From Acetatifactor muris (GTDB lineage Bacteria > Bacillota > Clostridia > Lachnospirales > Lachnospiraceae), in NCBI GenBank assembly GCA_023663635.1, contig JAMPHD010000006.1, positions 1 through 64,000 of the forward strand: 64,000 nt of DNA. Direction: 5' to 3'. Each line of letters starts with the position of its first letter. Position 1 is the stretch's first letter. The notes below the pieces were generated by a model that searched no databases, was not told the DNA's origin, and saw only the letters and a list, made by a program, of their open reading frames with translations. Positions 1 through 8,134 of the stretch are shown piece by piece. The position numbers were made by a program, and so were the translations under genes.

Positions 1-198
1 GCCCAATCATTATCACGGAAGATCTGTATTTACAGACTTTTGTTCACACACTCGCATTTTGATAAAGAGATGGTGAATCCAAATATTCCAAGAACCATAC
101 GGTTTACGCAGCCTTTGTATGATTGGCTGATGCAGGTAAAAGAAAGAGAGAATCTGTCATTTAATCAGGTGGTTTTGCAATGCTGTAAGAACTCATAA
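1..198 (+). CDS. C-terminal end of a small ribbon-helix-helix-like protein (partial)
   Basis: The frame is open from the first base and stops at 196-198, so the gene begins outside the window unless the internal ATG at 70 is used (42 aa). The readable end has a short strand-like stretch (RTIRFTQPLYDWLMQ) followed by a helix (ERENLSFNQVVLQC). That pattern resembles Arc/CopG-type ribbon-helix-helix DNA-binding proteins, including the polar residues spaced along the strand. The sequence is more AT-rich than what follows. No partner is visible. The family assignment is by pattern only and the gene could be a fragment. Confidence 0.45.
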   Translation, partial: AQSLSRKICIYRLLFTHSHFDKEMVNPNIPRTIRFTQPLYDWLMQVKERENLSFNQVVLQCCKNS

Positions 199-209
199 AA
201 ATCCCCCGA

Positions 210-238
210 TTTACTTTTGAACCCCGATGTGCTATACT
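210..238 (+). promoter_or_regulatory. Probable sigma-A promoter of ychF, with a 5' hairpin
   Basis: TTTACT (210-215), a 17-bp spacer and TATACT (233-238). A perfect 6-bp hairpin (GTTCAG/CTGAAC, 245-260) lies at the expected transcript start and is followed directly by CGTTG, which recalls the hairpins at 7092, 31081 and 46335. Confidence 0.5.
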
Positions 239-342
239 GACAATGTTCAGCTCGCTGAACCGTTGGCCTTAAGGCGCTTTTTATATGCAAATGCGCATCA
301 TGCATGTTACATGACAGAAAATTCAAAGGAGATCGGTATAAA

Positions 343-1440
343 ATGAAACTGGGCATCGTCGGGCTCCCAAATGTGGGAAAAAGCACACTTTTTAATTCAC
401 TGACAAAGGCGGGGGCGGAGTCCGCCAATTATCCGTTCTGTACCATAGACCCTAATGTGGGCGTGGTGGCGGTGCCGGATGAGCGGCTGAAACTGTTGGG
501 AGATATGTATCATTCCAAGAAGGTGACTCCGGCGGTGATCGAGTTCGTGGACATTGCGGGATTGGTGAAGGGCGCCTCCAAGGGGGAGGGGCTGGGCAAT
601 CAGTTTCTCAGCAATATCCGTGAGGTGGATGCCATCGTGCATGTGGTGCGCTGTTTTGAGGATACCAATGTGGTGCATGTGGACGGCAGCGTCAACCCTC
701 TTCGGGACATCGAGACCATTAATCTGGAGTTGATCTTCTCGGATCTGGAGATTTTGGAGAGAAGGATATCCAAGGTGACCAAGGCGGCCCGCATGGACAA
801 GACTCTGGCCAAGGAGGAGGCTCTGTTGGGGCGCGTAAAAGAGCATCTGGAGAGCGGCCGGCCGGCCAAGAGTCTGGTGACGGAGGATGAGGACGAGTTG
901 GAGCTGCTGCGGTCCTATAATCTTTTGACCTATAAACCCGTGATCTATGCCGCCAATGTGGCGGAGGAGGATCTGGCGGATGACGGCGCGGGCAACGCGA
1001 TGGTGGCGGATGTGCGTCGTCTGGCGGAGGGTGAGAACAGTGAGGTGTTTGTCATCTGCGCGCAGATCGAGCAGGAGATCGCGGAGCTGGACGAGGACGA
1101 GAAGGCGATGTTTCTGGAGGATTTGGGGATATCGCGCTCCGGTCTCGACAAGCTGATCGCTGCGAGCTATCGTCTGTTGGGGCTGATGAGTTTCCTCACC
1201 GCCGGGGAGGATGAGACCCGGGCGTGGACCATCAAGGTGGGCACCAAGGCGCCACAGGCTGCGGGCAAGATCCACTCCGACTTCGAGCGGGGATTTATCA
1301 AGGCCGAGGTGGTGAACTATCGGGATCTGCTGGAGCAGGGGTCTCTGGCCGCCGCAAGGGAGAAAGGTCTCGTGGGAATGGAAGGCAAGGACTATGTAGT
1401 TCGGGACGGAGACGTGATCCTGTTCCGATTTAATGTGTAA
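343..1440 (+). CDS. ychF: Redox-regulated ATPase YchF (Obg-family P-loop NTPase)
   Basis: 365 aa, the usual length of YchF/OLA1. These are cytosolic TRAFAC NTPases that bind ribosomes and prefer ATP to GTP. Visible motifs: P-loop GLPNVGKST at residues 7-15; G3 region DIAGLVKGASKGEGLGNQF from residue 70; NVAE at 205-208 in place of NKxD, the signature linked to ATP preference; a coiled-coil region in the middle; and a C-terminal TGS-like domain (AWTIKVGTKAPQ, FERGFIKAEVV). The ATG at 343 is chosen over the in-frame ATG at 304 because AAAGGAG sits 12 bp upstream and the protein then begins MKLGIVGLPN as in homologues. Monocistronic between its own promoter and two hairpins. Confidence 0.96.
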   Translation: MKLGIVGLPNVGKSTLFNSLTKAGAESANYPFCTIDPNVGVVAVPDERLKLLGDMYHSKKVTPAVIEFVDIAGLVKGASKGEGLGNQFLSNIREVDAIVHVVRCFEDTNVVHVDGSVNPLRDIETINLELIFSDLEILERRISKVTKAARMDKTLAKEEALLGRVKEHLESGRPAKSLVTEDEDELELLRSYNLLTYKPVIYAANVAEEDLADDGAGNAMVADVRRLAEGENSEVFVICAQIEQEIAELDEDEKAMFLEDLGISRSGLDKLIAASYRLLGLMSFLTAGEDETRAWTIKVGTKAPQAAGKIHSDFERGFIKAEVVNYRDLLEQGSLAAAREKGLVGMEGKDYVVRDGDVILFRFNV

Positions 1441-1493
1441 AACTTAAGAATTTATGAAAAAAATTTAGATTTTTTTAAAATTTTTTGAAAAAC

Positions 1494-1531
1494 AGATGTG
1501 GTATGGGCGAATCTCCCGCCACACCACATCT
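1494..1531 (+). terminator. Hairpin after ychF
   Basis: Perfect 9-bp arms AGATGTGGT (1494-1502) and ACCACATCT (1523-1531), preceded by an A/T-rich run and followed by TGTGCTTTTT. Possibly the first of two tandem terminators. Confidence 0.45.
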
Positions 1532-1548
1532 TGTGCTTTTTGGCGAAA

Positions 1549-1583
1549 AGCCCTCTGAAAACCCCATTCAGAGGGCTTTTTTT
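1549..1583 (+). terminator. Rho-independent terminator of ychF
   Basis: An 11-bp perfect stem AGCCCTCTGAA / TTCAGAGGGCT (1549-1559 / 1567-1577) with a short loop, running straight into seven T. Confidence 0.85.
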
Positions 1584-1618
1584 GCGCCTTTTGCTCAAAA
1601 AAAGTTGCTTGATTTCGC

Positions 1619-1647
1619 TTGCATTGTTGTGTATTTTATATTAAAAT
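1619..1647 (+). promoter_or_regulatory. Probable promoter of the dcw cluster (PmraZ)
   Basis: TTGCAT (1619-1624), 17-bp spacer, TAAAAT (1642-1647). An alternative overlapping pair is TTGATT (1609) and TATTTT (1632), also 17 bp apart. The MraZ boxes begin just downstream of the -10, which places them on the initial transcribed region. Confidence 0.5.
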
Positions 1648-1654
1648 CAATACA

Positions 1655-1694
1655 AAAGTGGGTGGAAGTGGTGCAAAGTGTCACAAAGTGGGGA
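1655..1694 (+). promoter_or_regulatory. MraZ operator: four 10-bp-phased AAGTG boxes
   Basis: AAGTG recurs with exact 10-bp spacing (AGTG at 1657, 1667, 1677 and 1687), followed by GG, GT, TC and GG respectively. Direct GTGGG-type repeats phased one helical turn apart are the known binding site of MraZ, which regulates its own operon. The site lies between the promoter and the mraZ start. Confidence 0.75.
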
Positions 1695-1699
1695 ATTTG

Positions 1700-1742
1700 G
1701 TGGCAGACCCGTGAGGACACCGCGACTTCCGTGGCAGACCCG
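1700..1742 (+). repeat. 12-bp direct repeat in the mraZ leader
   Basis: GTGGCAGACCCG occurs at 1700-1711 and again at 1731-1742 (period 31), between the MraZ boxes and the mraZ ribosome-binding site. Role unknown. Confidence 0.5.
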
Positions 1743-1762
1743 ACTTTGAGGTGGTGATTGTC

Positions 1763-2194
1763 ATGTTCATGAGCGAATACAATCATACAGTTGATGCGAA
1801 GGGCAGGCTGATCATTCCGTCCAAATTCCGTGAAGTTCTTGGCGAGGAGTTTGTGATCTCCAAGGGAATGGACGGTTGCCTGTTTGTATACGCCAATGCG
1901 GATTGGGATGCCTTTGAACAGAAATTGACTGCGCTGCCGATGACAAACAAAGAGGCGAGAAAGTTCACCAGATTCTTTCTGGCGGGCGCCGCTCAGGTGG
2001 AACTGGACAAACAGGGCAGAATACTTTTGCCGGCGACGTTAAGGGAGTTCGCCGGATTGGATAAAGACGTGGTATTGGTAGGTGTGGGAAGTCGCATCGA
2101 GATCTGGGACAAGGACAGATATGAGACTGCCGGTGAGGATATGGATATGGACAGCATCACATCGGCCATGGAGGAGTTGGGACTGAGCATCTGA
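1763..2194 (+). CDS. mraZ: Transcriptional regulator MraZ
   Basis: 143 aa, the family's usual size. MraZ is a ring-forming regulator with two AbrB-like swapped-hairpin domains that binds repeats upstream of its own gene and controls the dcw operon. The protein starts MFMSEYNHTVDAKGR, typical of the family, and repeats the motif as DKQGRILLPATLRE in the second half. The ATG at 1763 is preferred to the in-frame GTG at 1751 because GAGGTGGT at 1748-1755 is then at normal spacing and the MFMSEY start matches homologues. First gene of the dcw cluster. Confidence 0.95.
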   Translation: MFMSEYNHTVDAKGRLIIPSKFREVLGEEFVISKGMDGCLFVYANADWDAFEQKLTALPMTNKEARKFTRFFLAGAAQVELDKQGRILLPATLREFAGLDKDVVLVGVGSRIEIWDKDRYETAGEDMDMDSITSAMEELGLSI

Positions 2195-2230
2195 CGGTGA
2201 TGATCCGAAATCCGGCTCCGGGGGGAGCGT

Positions 2231-3178
2231 ATGGAATTTAATCATTACTCCGTGTTGCTTTCGGAGACCGTGGAACAACTGCATATCCGACCGGACGGCA
2301 TTTATGTGGACGGCACTCTGGGGGGCGGCGGACATGCCTTTGAAGTGTGCGGCAGACTTGCGGACGGCAAACTCTACGGATTTGATCAGGACGATGCCGC
2401 CATCGGGGCTGCGGGAAAGCGTCTCGCTCTTTTCGGGGAAAGGGTCACGATCATCCGGGACAATTATCGGAACGCGGTGAGCGTGCTGCGCGGTATGGGC
2501 GTGGAAGGTGTGGACGGCATCGTGCTCGATCTGGGCGTATCTTCCTATCAGTTGGACACGGAGGAGAGAGGTTTTTCCTATCGCTATGACGCGCCGCTTG
2601 ACATGCGGATGGACCGCAGGCAGAGTCTCACGGCAAGGGAGATCGTAAACACTTACTCCGAGTCGGAACTGTATTATATGATTCGGGATTACGGCGAGGA
2701 TCCCTTCGCCAAGAATATAGCAAAGCATATTGTGCGGACGAGAGCGGACAAGCCTGTTGAGACCACTTTTGAGTTAAACGAGATCATTCGGGCGGCCATA
2801 CCCGCCAAAATGCGGCAAAACGGCCATCCGTCCAAGCAGACTTTCCAGGCGATCCGCATTGAGTGCAACGGAGAGTTGGAGGCGCTGAAGAGCTCGTTGG
2901 AGGATTTTATCGGACTGTTGAATCCGGGCGGGAGGTTTTGCATCATCACCTTCCATTCGTTGGAGGACAGGTTGGTCAAAAACGCGTTCAGGCAGGCGGA
3001 AAATCCCTGCACCTGTCCGCCGGACTTTCCGGTGTGTGTGTGCGGGAAGAAACCTCTGGGCAGGAACGTGACGCGAAAGCCGATCCTGCCGTCGGAGGAG
3101 GAACAGGCTGTGAACAGTCGCTCCAAGAGCGCGAAACTTCGTGTATTTGAGAAATATGGATCGGAAAATAAGATATAG
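2231..3178 (+). CDS. rsmH: 16S rRNA (cytosine(1402)-N(4))-methyltransferase RsmH
   Basis: 315 aa. Methylates N4 of C1402 in the ribosomal P site using S-adenosylmethionine. Visible features: start [20 protein letters not shown]-binding loop [18 protein letters not shown] acidic strand; DLGVSS motif; family tail with [14 protein letters not shown] and [24 protein letters not shown] precedes the ATG. Lies 36 bp after mraZ and 14 bp before the ftsL-like gene, in the standard dcw order. Confidence 0.96.
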   Translation: MEFNHYSVLLSETVEQLHIRPDGIYVDGTLGGGGHAFEVCGRLADGKLYGFDQDDAAIGAAGKRLALFGERVTIIRDNYRNAVSVLRGMGVEGVDGIVLDLGVSSYQLDTEERGFSYRYDAPLDMRMDRRQSLTAREIVNTYSESELYYMIRDYGEDPFAKNIAKHIVRTRADKPVETTFELNEIIRAAIPAKMRQNGHPSKQTFQAIRIECNGELEALKSSLEDFIGLLNPGGRFCIITFHSLEDRLVKNAFRQAENPCTCPPDFPVCVCGKKPLGRNVTRKPILPSEEEQAVNSRSKSAKLRVFEKYGSENKI

Positions 3179-3192
3179 GAGCATTTGGGATT

Positions 3193-3684
3193 ATGGCACA
3201 GACAAGAAGGCGGAGATCATCCCGCGGCGCGGCGAATCGCGCGAGGGATATCTCGAGAGGAAATCTTTATATTTATGACAACACAGCCCGTGATTTGGAT
3301 GTGCGCAGGCAGTTGGAGGAGGAGCCCCGCAGACAGCTCAGCAACGGGACCAGAAAGAACCGTGACAAGGCGCTTCATATGAACCTCGGCTATGTGTTCT
3401 TCCTGATGGGGGCGCTGTGCGTGTGCGCGGTGGTATTGATCAATTACCTGCAGCTGCAGTCGGATATCACCGCCAAGGCGAAGAATATCTCCCGCCTGGA
3501 GCGTGAGTTGAACACCATACAGTTGGCGAATGAGGAGGATTACAACCGGATCGTCAGCAATGTGGACTTAGAGGAGATCCGCAGGATCGCCATCGTGGAA
3601 CTGGGCATGACTTACGCAACGGAGGGACAGATCATCACATATGAGAGCACGGGATATGATTACATGCGCCGGGTGAGTGAGTAG
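3193..3684 (+). CDS. ftsL: FtsL/DivIC-like cell-division protein
   Basis: 163 aa bitopic membrane protein. A basic, Arg-rich cytoplasmic N-terminus (about 60 residues) is followed by one membrane helix (LGYVFFLMGALCVCAVVLIN) and an extracytoplasmic coiled coil (LERELNTIQLANEEDYNRI), ending with a family-like segment IVELGMTYATEGQI. FtsL-type proteins bridge DivIB/FtsQ and the FtsW-PBP complex at the septum. Sequence similarity in this family is low, so the assignment rests mainly on topology, length and its place between rsmH and a class B PBP. The N-terminal extension is longer than in Bacillus FtsL. Confidence 0.8.
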   Translation: MAQTRRRRSSRGAANRARDISRGNLYIYDNTARDLDVRRQLEEEPRRQLSNGTRKNRDKALHMNLGYVFFLMGALCVCAVVLINYLQLQSDITAKAKNISRLERELNTIQLANEEDYNRIVSNVDLEEIRRIAIVELGMTYATEGQIITYESTGYDYMRRVSE

Positions 3685-3692
3685 AAAGGCAG

Positions 3693-5867
3693 ATGGCACA
3701 GATGAAAGAACAGGGTACAAAGAAATTTACATCCAAAATGCAGATAAAGCTGCTGATATTGTTTGCGTTTGTACTGTTGGCCTTTGGCATTCTGTGCGTC
3801 AATCTGTTCACTCTGGTGCGCGACAATGAGACCACATATCAAAAACAGGTGTTATCTCAGCAGATCACGGATTCCAAGACCCTTCCCTACAGGAGAGGGG
3901 ACATCGTGGACGCCAAGGGAACTATTTTGGCCACCAGTGAGAAGGTCTATAATCTGCAGATCGATGCCTATATCATGCAGGAGAGGAGCGCGTATCTGGA
4001 GCCCACCCTGAAAGCCCTGGGGGAAAATTTCCCGCAGCTTGACATGAGCGAGATCCGCTCCTATGTGATCACGCATCCGGAATCCCGCTATTATATCGCG
4101 CTGCGTCAACTGACATACGACGAGATCAGAGGATTTCAGGAGGCGCAGTCGGCGGACAAGTCCGGCAACATTCAGGGGGTCTATTTTGAGGAGGAGTACA
4201 AGCGGGTGTATCCCAACGGTTCTCTGGCGGCCCATGTCATTGGATTTACCCGGTCGGACAATGAGGGGCAGTACGGCTTGGAGGAATACTACAACGATAT
4301 GCTCAACGGCACTCCCGGGCGGGAGTACGGCTATCTGAACGAGAGCGATGAGGTGGAGCGGACCGTGAAACCGGCGATCAACGGTTATACGCTGCACTCC
4401 ACCATAGATCAAAACATACAGAGCATTGTGGAAAAATGTCTGTTGGAGTTCAACGAAGAACATAAGGACGCGGTGCGGGAGGGAAACGGCGCCGAGAATC
4501 TGGGCTGTGTCATCATGAAGGTCAATACCGGTGAGATTCTGGCCATGGCGAGTTATCCCACCTTTGACCTGAATGACACAAGGGATGAGAGCGCGCTGTT
4601 GGGCAGCCCGATGATCGAGCAGTATATCAATGAAAACGGCTACACCATTTACAGGAACACCCATACCACCATCACGCAGGAGGTATTGGATTCCATGGAC
4701 GAAGAACAGGTGTTATTAAATCTGAATAATCTCTGGAAAAATTTCTGTATCGCCAACACCTATGAGCCCGGATCCACGGCGAAACCTTTCACGGTGGCTG
4801 CGGCTCTGGAGACGGGCGCCATCTCCCCCACGGATACTTTTGAGTGTACCGGATCGCTGGAGGTGGGAGGACATACCATCAAATGTCACAGCTACAAGAG
4901 TGGGGGAGAGGGTACCGTGAGTGTGCAGGATTCCGTGGCATGGTCCTGCAATGTGGCGCTGATGAAGATAGGCGCGAAATTGGGCAAACAGGAATTTGCG
5001 GAGTTTCAGAACATATTTAATTTTGGTTTAAAGACCAATGTGGATCTGGCGGGGGAGGCCAGGACGGTAAATCTCCTCTTCCCCGTAGCGGATATGGGGG
5101 CCGCGGATCTGGCCACCAACAGTTTCGGGCAGAATTTTAATGTGACTATGATCCAGATGATCGCGGGATATTGCTCGCTGATCAACGGCGGTTATTACTA
5201 TGAGCCTCACATGGTGAACAAGATCACCAACTCCAACGGGGCGGTGGTGCAGAATATCGAACCCCGCGTGTTAAAACAGACGGTCTCCGCGTCCACATCG
5301 GAGCTGATCCGGCAGTATTGTCGCGCGGTGGTGATGGATGAGGGCGGCTACAGACGGACCGGCAAGACGGCCAGACCGGCGGGATACGCCATCGGAGGCA
5401 AAACGGGAACAGCGGAGACTCTTCCCCGCAAGAACAATCAGTATGTGGTGTCTTTTATGGGCTATGCCCCTGCGGACGACCCACAGATCGCCATCTATGT
5501 GGTGGTGGACAGGCCCAATGCCGCCTCGCAGGACGACGCGAAATATGCCACGGGGATCGTGCGGGACATTTTGACGGAAGTACTCCCTTATCTGAATATT
5601 TTCATGACGGAGGAATTGTCCGACACGGAGCGGAAGGAACTGGAGGACAGGCAGTTGGCGGTGACTACCATGTACGCGGCTCAACTGGAGGAGGAAAAGA
5701 GGGCGCAGTTGGAGGCGGCGAAGGCCGACATGGCGCTCAGGGATCAGGGTCTGGATCCCAACCTGGGGGACGATCCCGGGGAGGGAGAACTGTTGGGAGA
5801 CAGCCCGGTCAATCCGAGTCTGTCGGGGGACGATCAGTTACAGGAGCCCTCGGGGAGCGGTCCCTGA
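3693..5867 (+). CDS. Class B penicillin-binding protein (division transpeptidase, PBP2/FtsI type)
   Basis: 724 aa. Single N-terminal membrane helix (about residues 19-39), PBP dimerisation domain beginning LPYRRGDIVDAKGTILATS, then a transpeptidase domain with S361-TAK (acyl-serine), S418-C-N and K570-TGT. It cross-links septal peptidoglycan together with the SEDS protein encoded at 13548. After the catalytic domain comes an acidic, Gly/Asp-rich tail (about 80 residues with GDDPGEGE and similar), longer than usual and without PASTA repeats. As the only intact class B PBP gene in this cluster, it probably covers vegetative division while the next gene is interrupted. AGAAAGG lies just before the ATG. 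Confidence 0.9.
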   Translation: MAQMKEQGTKKFTSKMQIKLLILFAFVLLAFGILCVNLFTLVRDNETTYQKQVLSQQITDSKTLPYRRGDIVDAKGTILATSEKVYNLQIDAYIMQERSAYLEPTLKALGENFPQLDMSEIRSYVITHPESRYYIALRQLTYDEIRGFQEAQSADKSGNIQGVYFEEEYKRVYPNGSLAAHVIGFTRSDNEGQYGLEEYYNDMLNGTPGREYGYLNESDEVERTVKPAINGYTLHSTIDQNIQSIVEKCLLEFNEEHKDAVREGNGAENLGCVIMKVNTGEILAMASYPTFDLNDTRDESALLGSPMIEQYINENGYTIYRNTHTTITQEVLDSMDEEQVLLNLNNLWKNFCIANTYEPGSTAKPFTVAAALETGAISPTDTFECTGSLEVGGHTIKCHSYKSGGEGTVSVQDSVAWSCNVALMKIGAKLGKQEFAEFQNIFNFGLKTNVDLAGEARTVNLLFPVADMGAADLATNSFGQNFNVTMIQMIAGYCSLINGGYYYEPHMVNKITNSNGAVVQNIEPRVLKQTVSASTSELIRQYCRAVVMDEGGYRRTGKTARPAGYAIGGKTGTAETLPRKNNQYVVSFMGYAPADDPQIAIYVVVDRPNAASQDDAKYATGIVRDILTEVLPYLNIFMTEELSDTERKELEDRQLAVTTMYAAQLEEEKRAQLEAAKADMALRDQGLDPNLGDDPGEGELLGDSPVNPSLSGDDQLQEPSGSGP

Positions 5868-5900
5868 TATTTTGGGGCAGTCATAACCGACCAAAAACGG

Positions 5901-5928
5901 GAATAAAGTATACCAATCCTGTATTATG
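5901..5928 (+). promoter_or_regulatory. Weak candidate sigma-E-like promoter of spoVD
   Basis: GAATAAA (5901-5907), 13 bp, GTATTATG (5921-5928). This loosely resembles the sigma-E pattern (ATA-type -35, about 14 bp, CATA-type -10). Bacillus spoVD has its own sigma-E promoter at the same place in the cluster. Suggestive only. Confidence 0.25.
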
Positions 5929-5937
5929 AGGCATGGT

Positions 5938-7074
5938 ATGGAGCATAACCGCATTTTTCATCGCAGGAAGATATTGACGTTGTTTCTGATATTGACGGCG
6001 GTTTTCGCAGTGTTATTCGGCAGACTGGTGTATCTGATGGTATGGCGGGCGGAGCATTATTCGGAGATGGCCACACAGCTCCACGAGAGGGAGCGCAGCA
6101 TAAAGGCGGCCAGAGGGCGGATCCTTGACAGAAACGGCACGGTCTTAGCGGACAACAAGACGGTCTGCACCGTGTCCGTGATCTACAATCAGATAGAGGA
6201 TCCGGAAGGAGTCATCTCGGCGCTCTCCCGGGAGTTAAATCTGTCTGAGGAGACGGTCCGCGCCAGAGTGGAGAAGTATTCCGCCATGGAGCGGGTGAAG
6301 AGCAATGTGGATAAGGAGATCGGAGACCGGATCCGGGAGTTGGATCTGCCGGGGGTGAAGGTAGACGAGGACTATAAGAGATATTACCCTTATGGGGAAC
6401 TGGCGGCCAAGGTTCTGGGTTTCACGGGAGCGGACAATCAGGGGATTGTGGGCTTGGAGGTCGTATATGACCCATATCTGCAGGGCGAGTCAGGGACCAT
6501 TCTCACGGTGACCGACGCCGCCGGCATTGAGGTGGAGCGCATGGGTGAGCGGCGCATTGAGCCCGTGGCCGGAAAGGATCTGCGCGTCAGTCTGGACAGA
6601 AACATTCAGGCCTATGCCACACAGTTGGCCTATCAGGCCATGGAGACCAAGGAGGCGGAGGGCGTCAGCATTCTGGTGATGAATCCTCAAAACGGTGAGA
6701 TCTATGCCATGGTAGATGTGCCGGAATTCGACTTAAACGCCCCGTATGAACTGCCGGAGGGGACACCTGCGGACATCTCTTCCGAGGAAAAACAGGATCT
6801 TTTGAACAATATCTGGAGAAACGGCTGCATCAATGATACATATGAGCCGGGATCCACCTTCAAGATCGTCACCGCCGCGGCGGGACTGGAGGGCGGCGTG
6901 GTGACTACAGAGAGCACCTTTTCCTGCCCCGGTTTCATCGTGGTGGACGACAGGAAGATCCGATGTCACAAGGTGGCGGGGCACGGCAGCGAGGACTTTG
7001 TGCACGCTACCATGAATTCCTGTAACCCGGTGTGTATGAAAATTACTTGCCTTTCGAAGAGCAACGTGATATAA
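5938..7074 (+). CDS. spoVD: SpoVD-type penicillin-binding protein, 5' part (gene interrupted)
   Basis: N-terminal membrane helix (LTLFLILTAVFAVLFGRLVY), dimerisation domain (KAARGRILDRNGTVLADN), then S306-TFK and S361-C-N of a class B transpeptidase. After the SCNPV residues the family sequence stops and eleven unrelated residues lead to TAA at 7072-7074. The rest of the gene, including the third catalytic motif, lies 3.5 kb away at 10502-11149. Joined at the shared 13 bp the two parts give an uninterrupted frame of about 576 codons, a normal SpoVD length without PASTA. As it stands this fragment cannot be a working transpeptidase. SpoVD cross-links spore cortex peptidoglycan with SpoVE. The ATG at 5938 is favoured over 5926 because of GAGG at 5928-5931. 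Confidence 0.88.
   Translation: MEHNRIFHRRKILTLFLILTAVFAVLFGRLVYLMVWRAEHYSEMATQLHERERSIKAARGRILDRNGTVLADNKTVCTVSVIYNQIEDPEGVISALSRELNLSEETVRARVEKYSAMERVKSNVDKEIGDRIRELDLPGVKVDEDYKRYYPYGELAAKVLGFTGADNQGIVGLEVVYDPYLQGESGTILTVTDAAGIEVERMGERRIEPVAGKDLRVSLDRNIQAYATQLAYQAMETKEAEGVSILVMNPQNGEIYAMVDVPEFDLNAPYELPEGTPADISSEEKQDLLNNIWRNGCINDTYEPGSTFKIVTAAAGLEGGVVTTESTFSCPGFIVVDDRKIRCHKVAGHGSEDFVHATMNSCNPVCMKITCLSKSNVI
7019..7031 (+). repeat. Left attachment core (attL)
   Basis: CCTGTAACCCGGT, identical to 10500-10512. It spans the codons for S-C-N-P-V at the SxN motif of the transpeptidase. Similarity between the flanks stops at both edges of the 13 bp. Confidence 0.85.
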
Positions 7075-7093
7075 TCACGTTGTTTGTTTTTTT
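7047..7093 (+). promoter_or_regulatory. Internal promoter overlapping a perfect palindrome (operator or terminator)
   Basis: TTGCCT (7047-7052), 17 bp, TATAAT (7070-7075): a near-consensus sigma-A promoter for the lipoprotein gene. A perfect inverted repeat CAACGTGAT / ATCACGTTG (7062-7070 / 7074-7082) is centred on the -10 box and followed by TTTGTTTTTTT. As DNA it could be an operator; as RNA it is a textbook terminator for transcripts arriving from the truncated spoVD. The spoVD stop codon lies inside it. Confidence 0.6.
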
Positions 7094-7131
7094 ATATATG
7101 GCGGTTCGCGGAGCGTATCGCCCGTTGTTTT
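7092..7131 (+). repeat. Leader hairpin repeat, copy A (in the element)
   Basis: GGCG (7100-7103) pairs with CGCC (7119-7122) around an inner CGC-GGA-GCG hairpin, then CGTTGTTTT. Shares layout and sequence with copies at 31081 and 46335 although the outer stem bases differ and still pair. It lies 19 bp before the lipoprotein start and would be in its 5' leader. Confidence 0.6.
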
Positions 7132-7149
7132 ATGGAGGGAGAAAGCATT

Positions 7150-8034
7150 ATGAAGAAAAGAATTGTAGCATTGATCATGACGACATTTATGGCATTGAGC
7201 CTGGCTGCCTGTGGCGGCAAGTCCACGGGCGGGGATGGGGCCGGATCCGGATCCGCAGCGAAAGGATCTGCCGGTCAGGAGGCCGATAAGCAGAGTTCTT
7301 CCAATGAGAGTTCCGCTCTCGCCGACTGGTACGCGGGCAAGGACCGCGGCGATCTGGAAGATATCATCAACAACACTTTCAGCGATCAGGGTCTGACCTT
7401 CTTTATCACCATCGAGGAGCCGGATACCATCATTTACAACTATCAGTACACCGAACCCTTGGATTTGGACAGCATGACGCAGGAACAGATCAACGCGTAT
7501 TTTGACTCTTCCCTGGGATCCGCAGCGCCCACCATTCAGTCCGACATCAAGAATTATCAGGATATTTATGATATTCCGCTGACCACCATCCGCATGGTGT
7601 ATCTGAACACAGACGGCTCTGAGATCTATTCCATGGACATTACGGAAGATTGGGTGCCCACAGAGGGCGGCACTGTCATTGATCCGGGTGCAAGCTACGC
7701 CAACCTGGAGGAGTGGCTTGAGTCCGATGAGGCCGCGCTGACCGTTCAGGCTACCAATGCGGCGTTGGAGTCCACCGGAATGACCGTGGACTTTGGGGCG
7801 GACGGAACCGTCTTTATCTATGAGTATACCGTATCGGATGATCTGGGTCTGTCCAGCCTTTCCAAGGATGATATCAAGACCGCGTTTGACTCTACGGTGG
7901 AGTCTAACCGCGCGTCCGTCTCTTCCGTGTTCAGCGATTTTGAGAGCATGGGCATTGAGGTGAGCGCCGTGCGCTTTGCTTTCTACGCAGAGGACGGAAC
8001 AGAGCTCTATTCCGCGGATGTGGCAAAAGAATGA
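7150..8034 (+). CDS. Lipoprotein with two copies of a DUF4854-like domain (element cargo)
   Basis: 294 aa. Signal peptide with lipobox LSLAAC (Cys about residue 21), then a Gly/Ser-rich linker, so it should be tethered outside the membrane. Two related domains follow: one from about residue 40 (LADWYAGKD) to ITEDW, one from about 173 (LEEWLESDEA) to the end. Both share the order I-Y-Y/EYT, LD/GLxSM/L, a DS-S/T-ESN helix, an I-T/VR-YL/FY strand and DGxE-YS-DIT/DVA. This resembles DUF4854 lipoproteins common in Lachnospiraceae, whose function I do not know. GGAGGGAGA precedes the ATG. It has its own promoter and terminator within the element, so it is probably expressed independently of spoVD. 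The role in the element is unknown. Confidence 0.8.
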   Translation: MKKRIVALIMTTFMALSLAACGGKSTGGDGAGSGSAAKGSAGQEADKQSSSNESSALADWYAGKDRGDLEDIINNTFSDQGLTFFITIEEPDTIIYNYQYTEPLDLDSMTQEQINAYFDSSLGSAAPTIQSDIKNYQDIYDIPLTTIRMVYLNTDGSEIYSMDITEDWVPTEGGTVIDPGASYANLEEWLESDEAALTVQATNAALESTGMTVDFGADGTVFIYEYTVSDDLGLSSLSKDDIKTAFDSTVESNRASVSSVFSDFESMGIEVSAVRFAFYAEDGTELYSADVAKE

Positions 8035-8102
8035 GAAATCTGTAAAGCATGAAAATTTATGGAACATGAAAACTCATAAAATAGGACAAGTTTGACATGT
8101 CG

Positions 8103-8134
8103 GGCCCCGGAGGGAAACTTCCGGGGTCTTTTAA
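8103..8134 (+). terminator. Terminator after the cargo lipoprotein gene
   Basis: CCCCGGA...TTCCGGGG stem followed by TCTTTT. It separates the lipoprotein unit from the recombinase unit. Confidence 0.75.

Noticed and set aside
397..1275. 292-codon frame antisense to ychF
   Set aside because: His/Gln-rich shadow translation of a well-identified gene.
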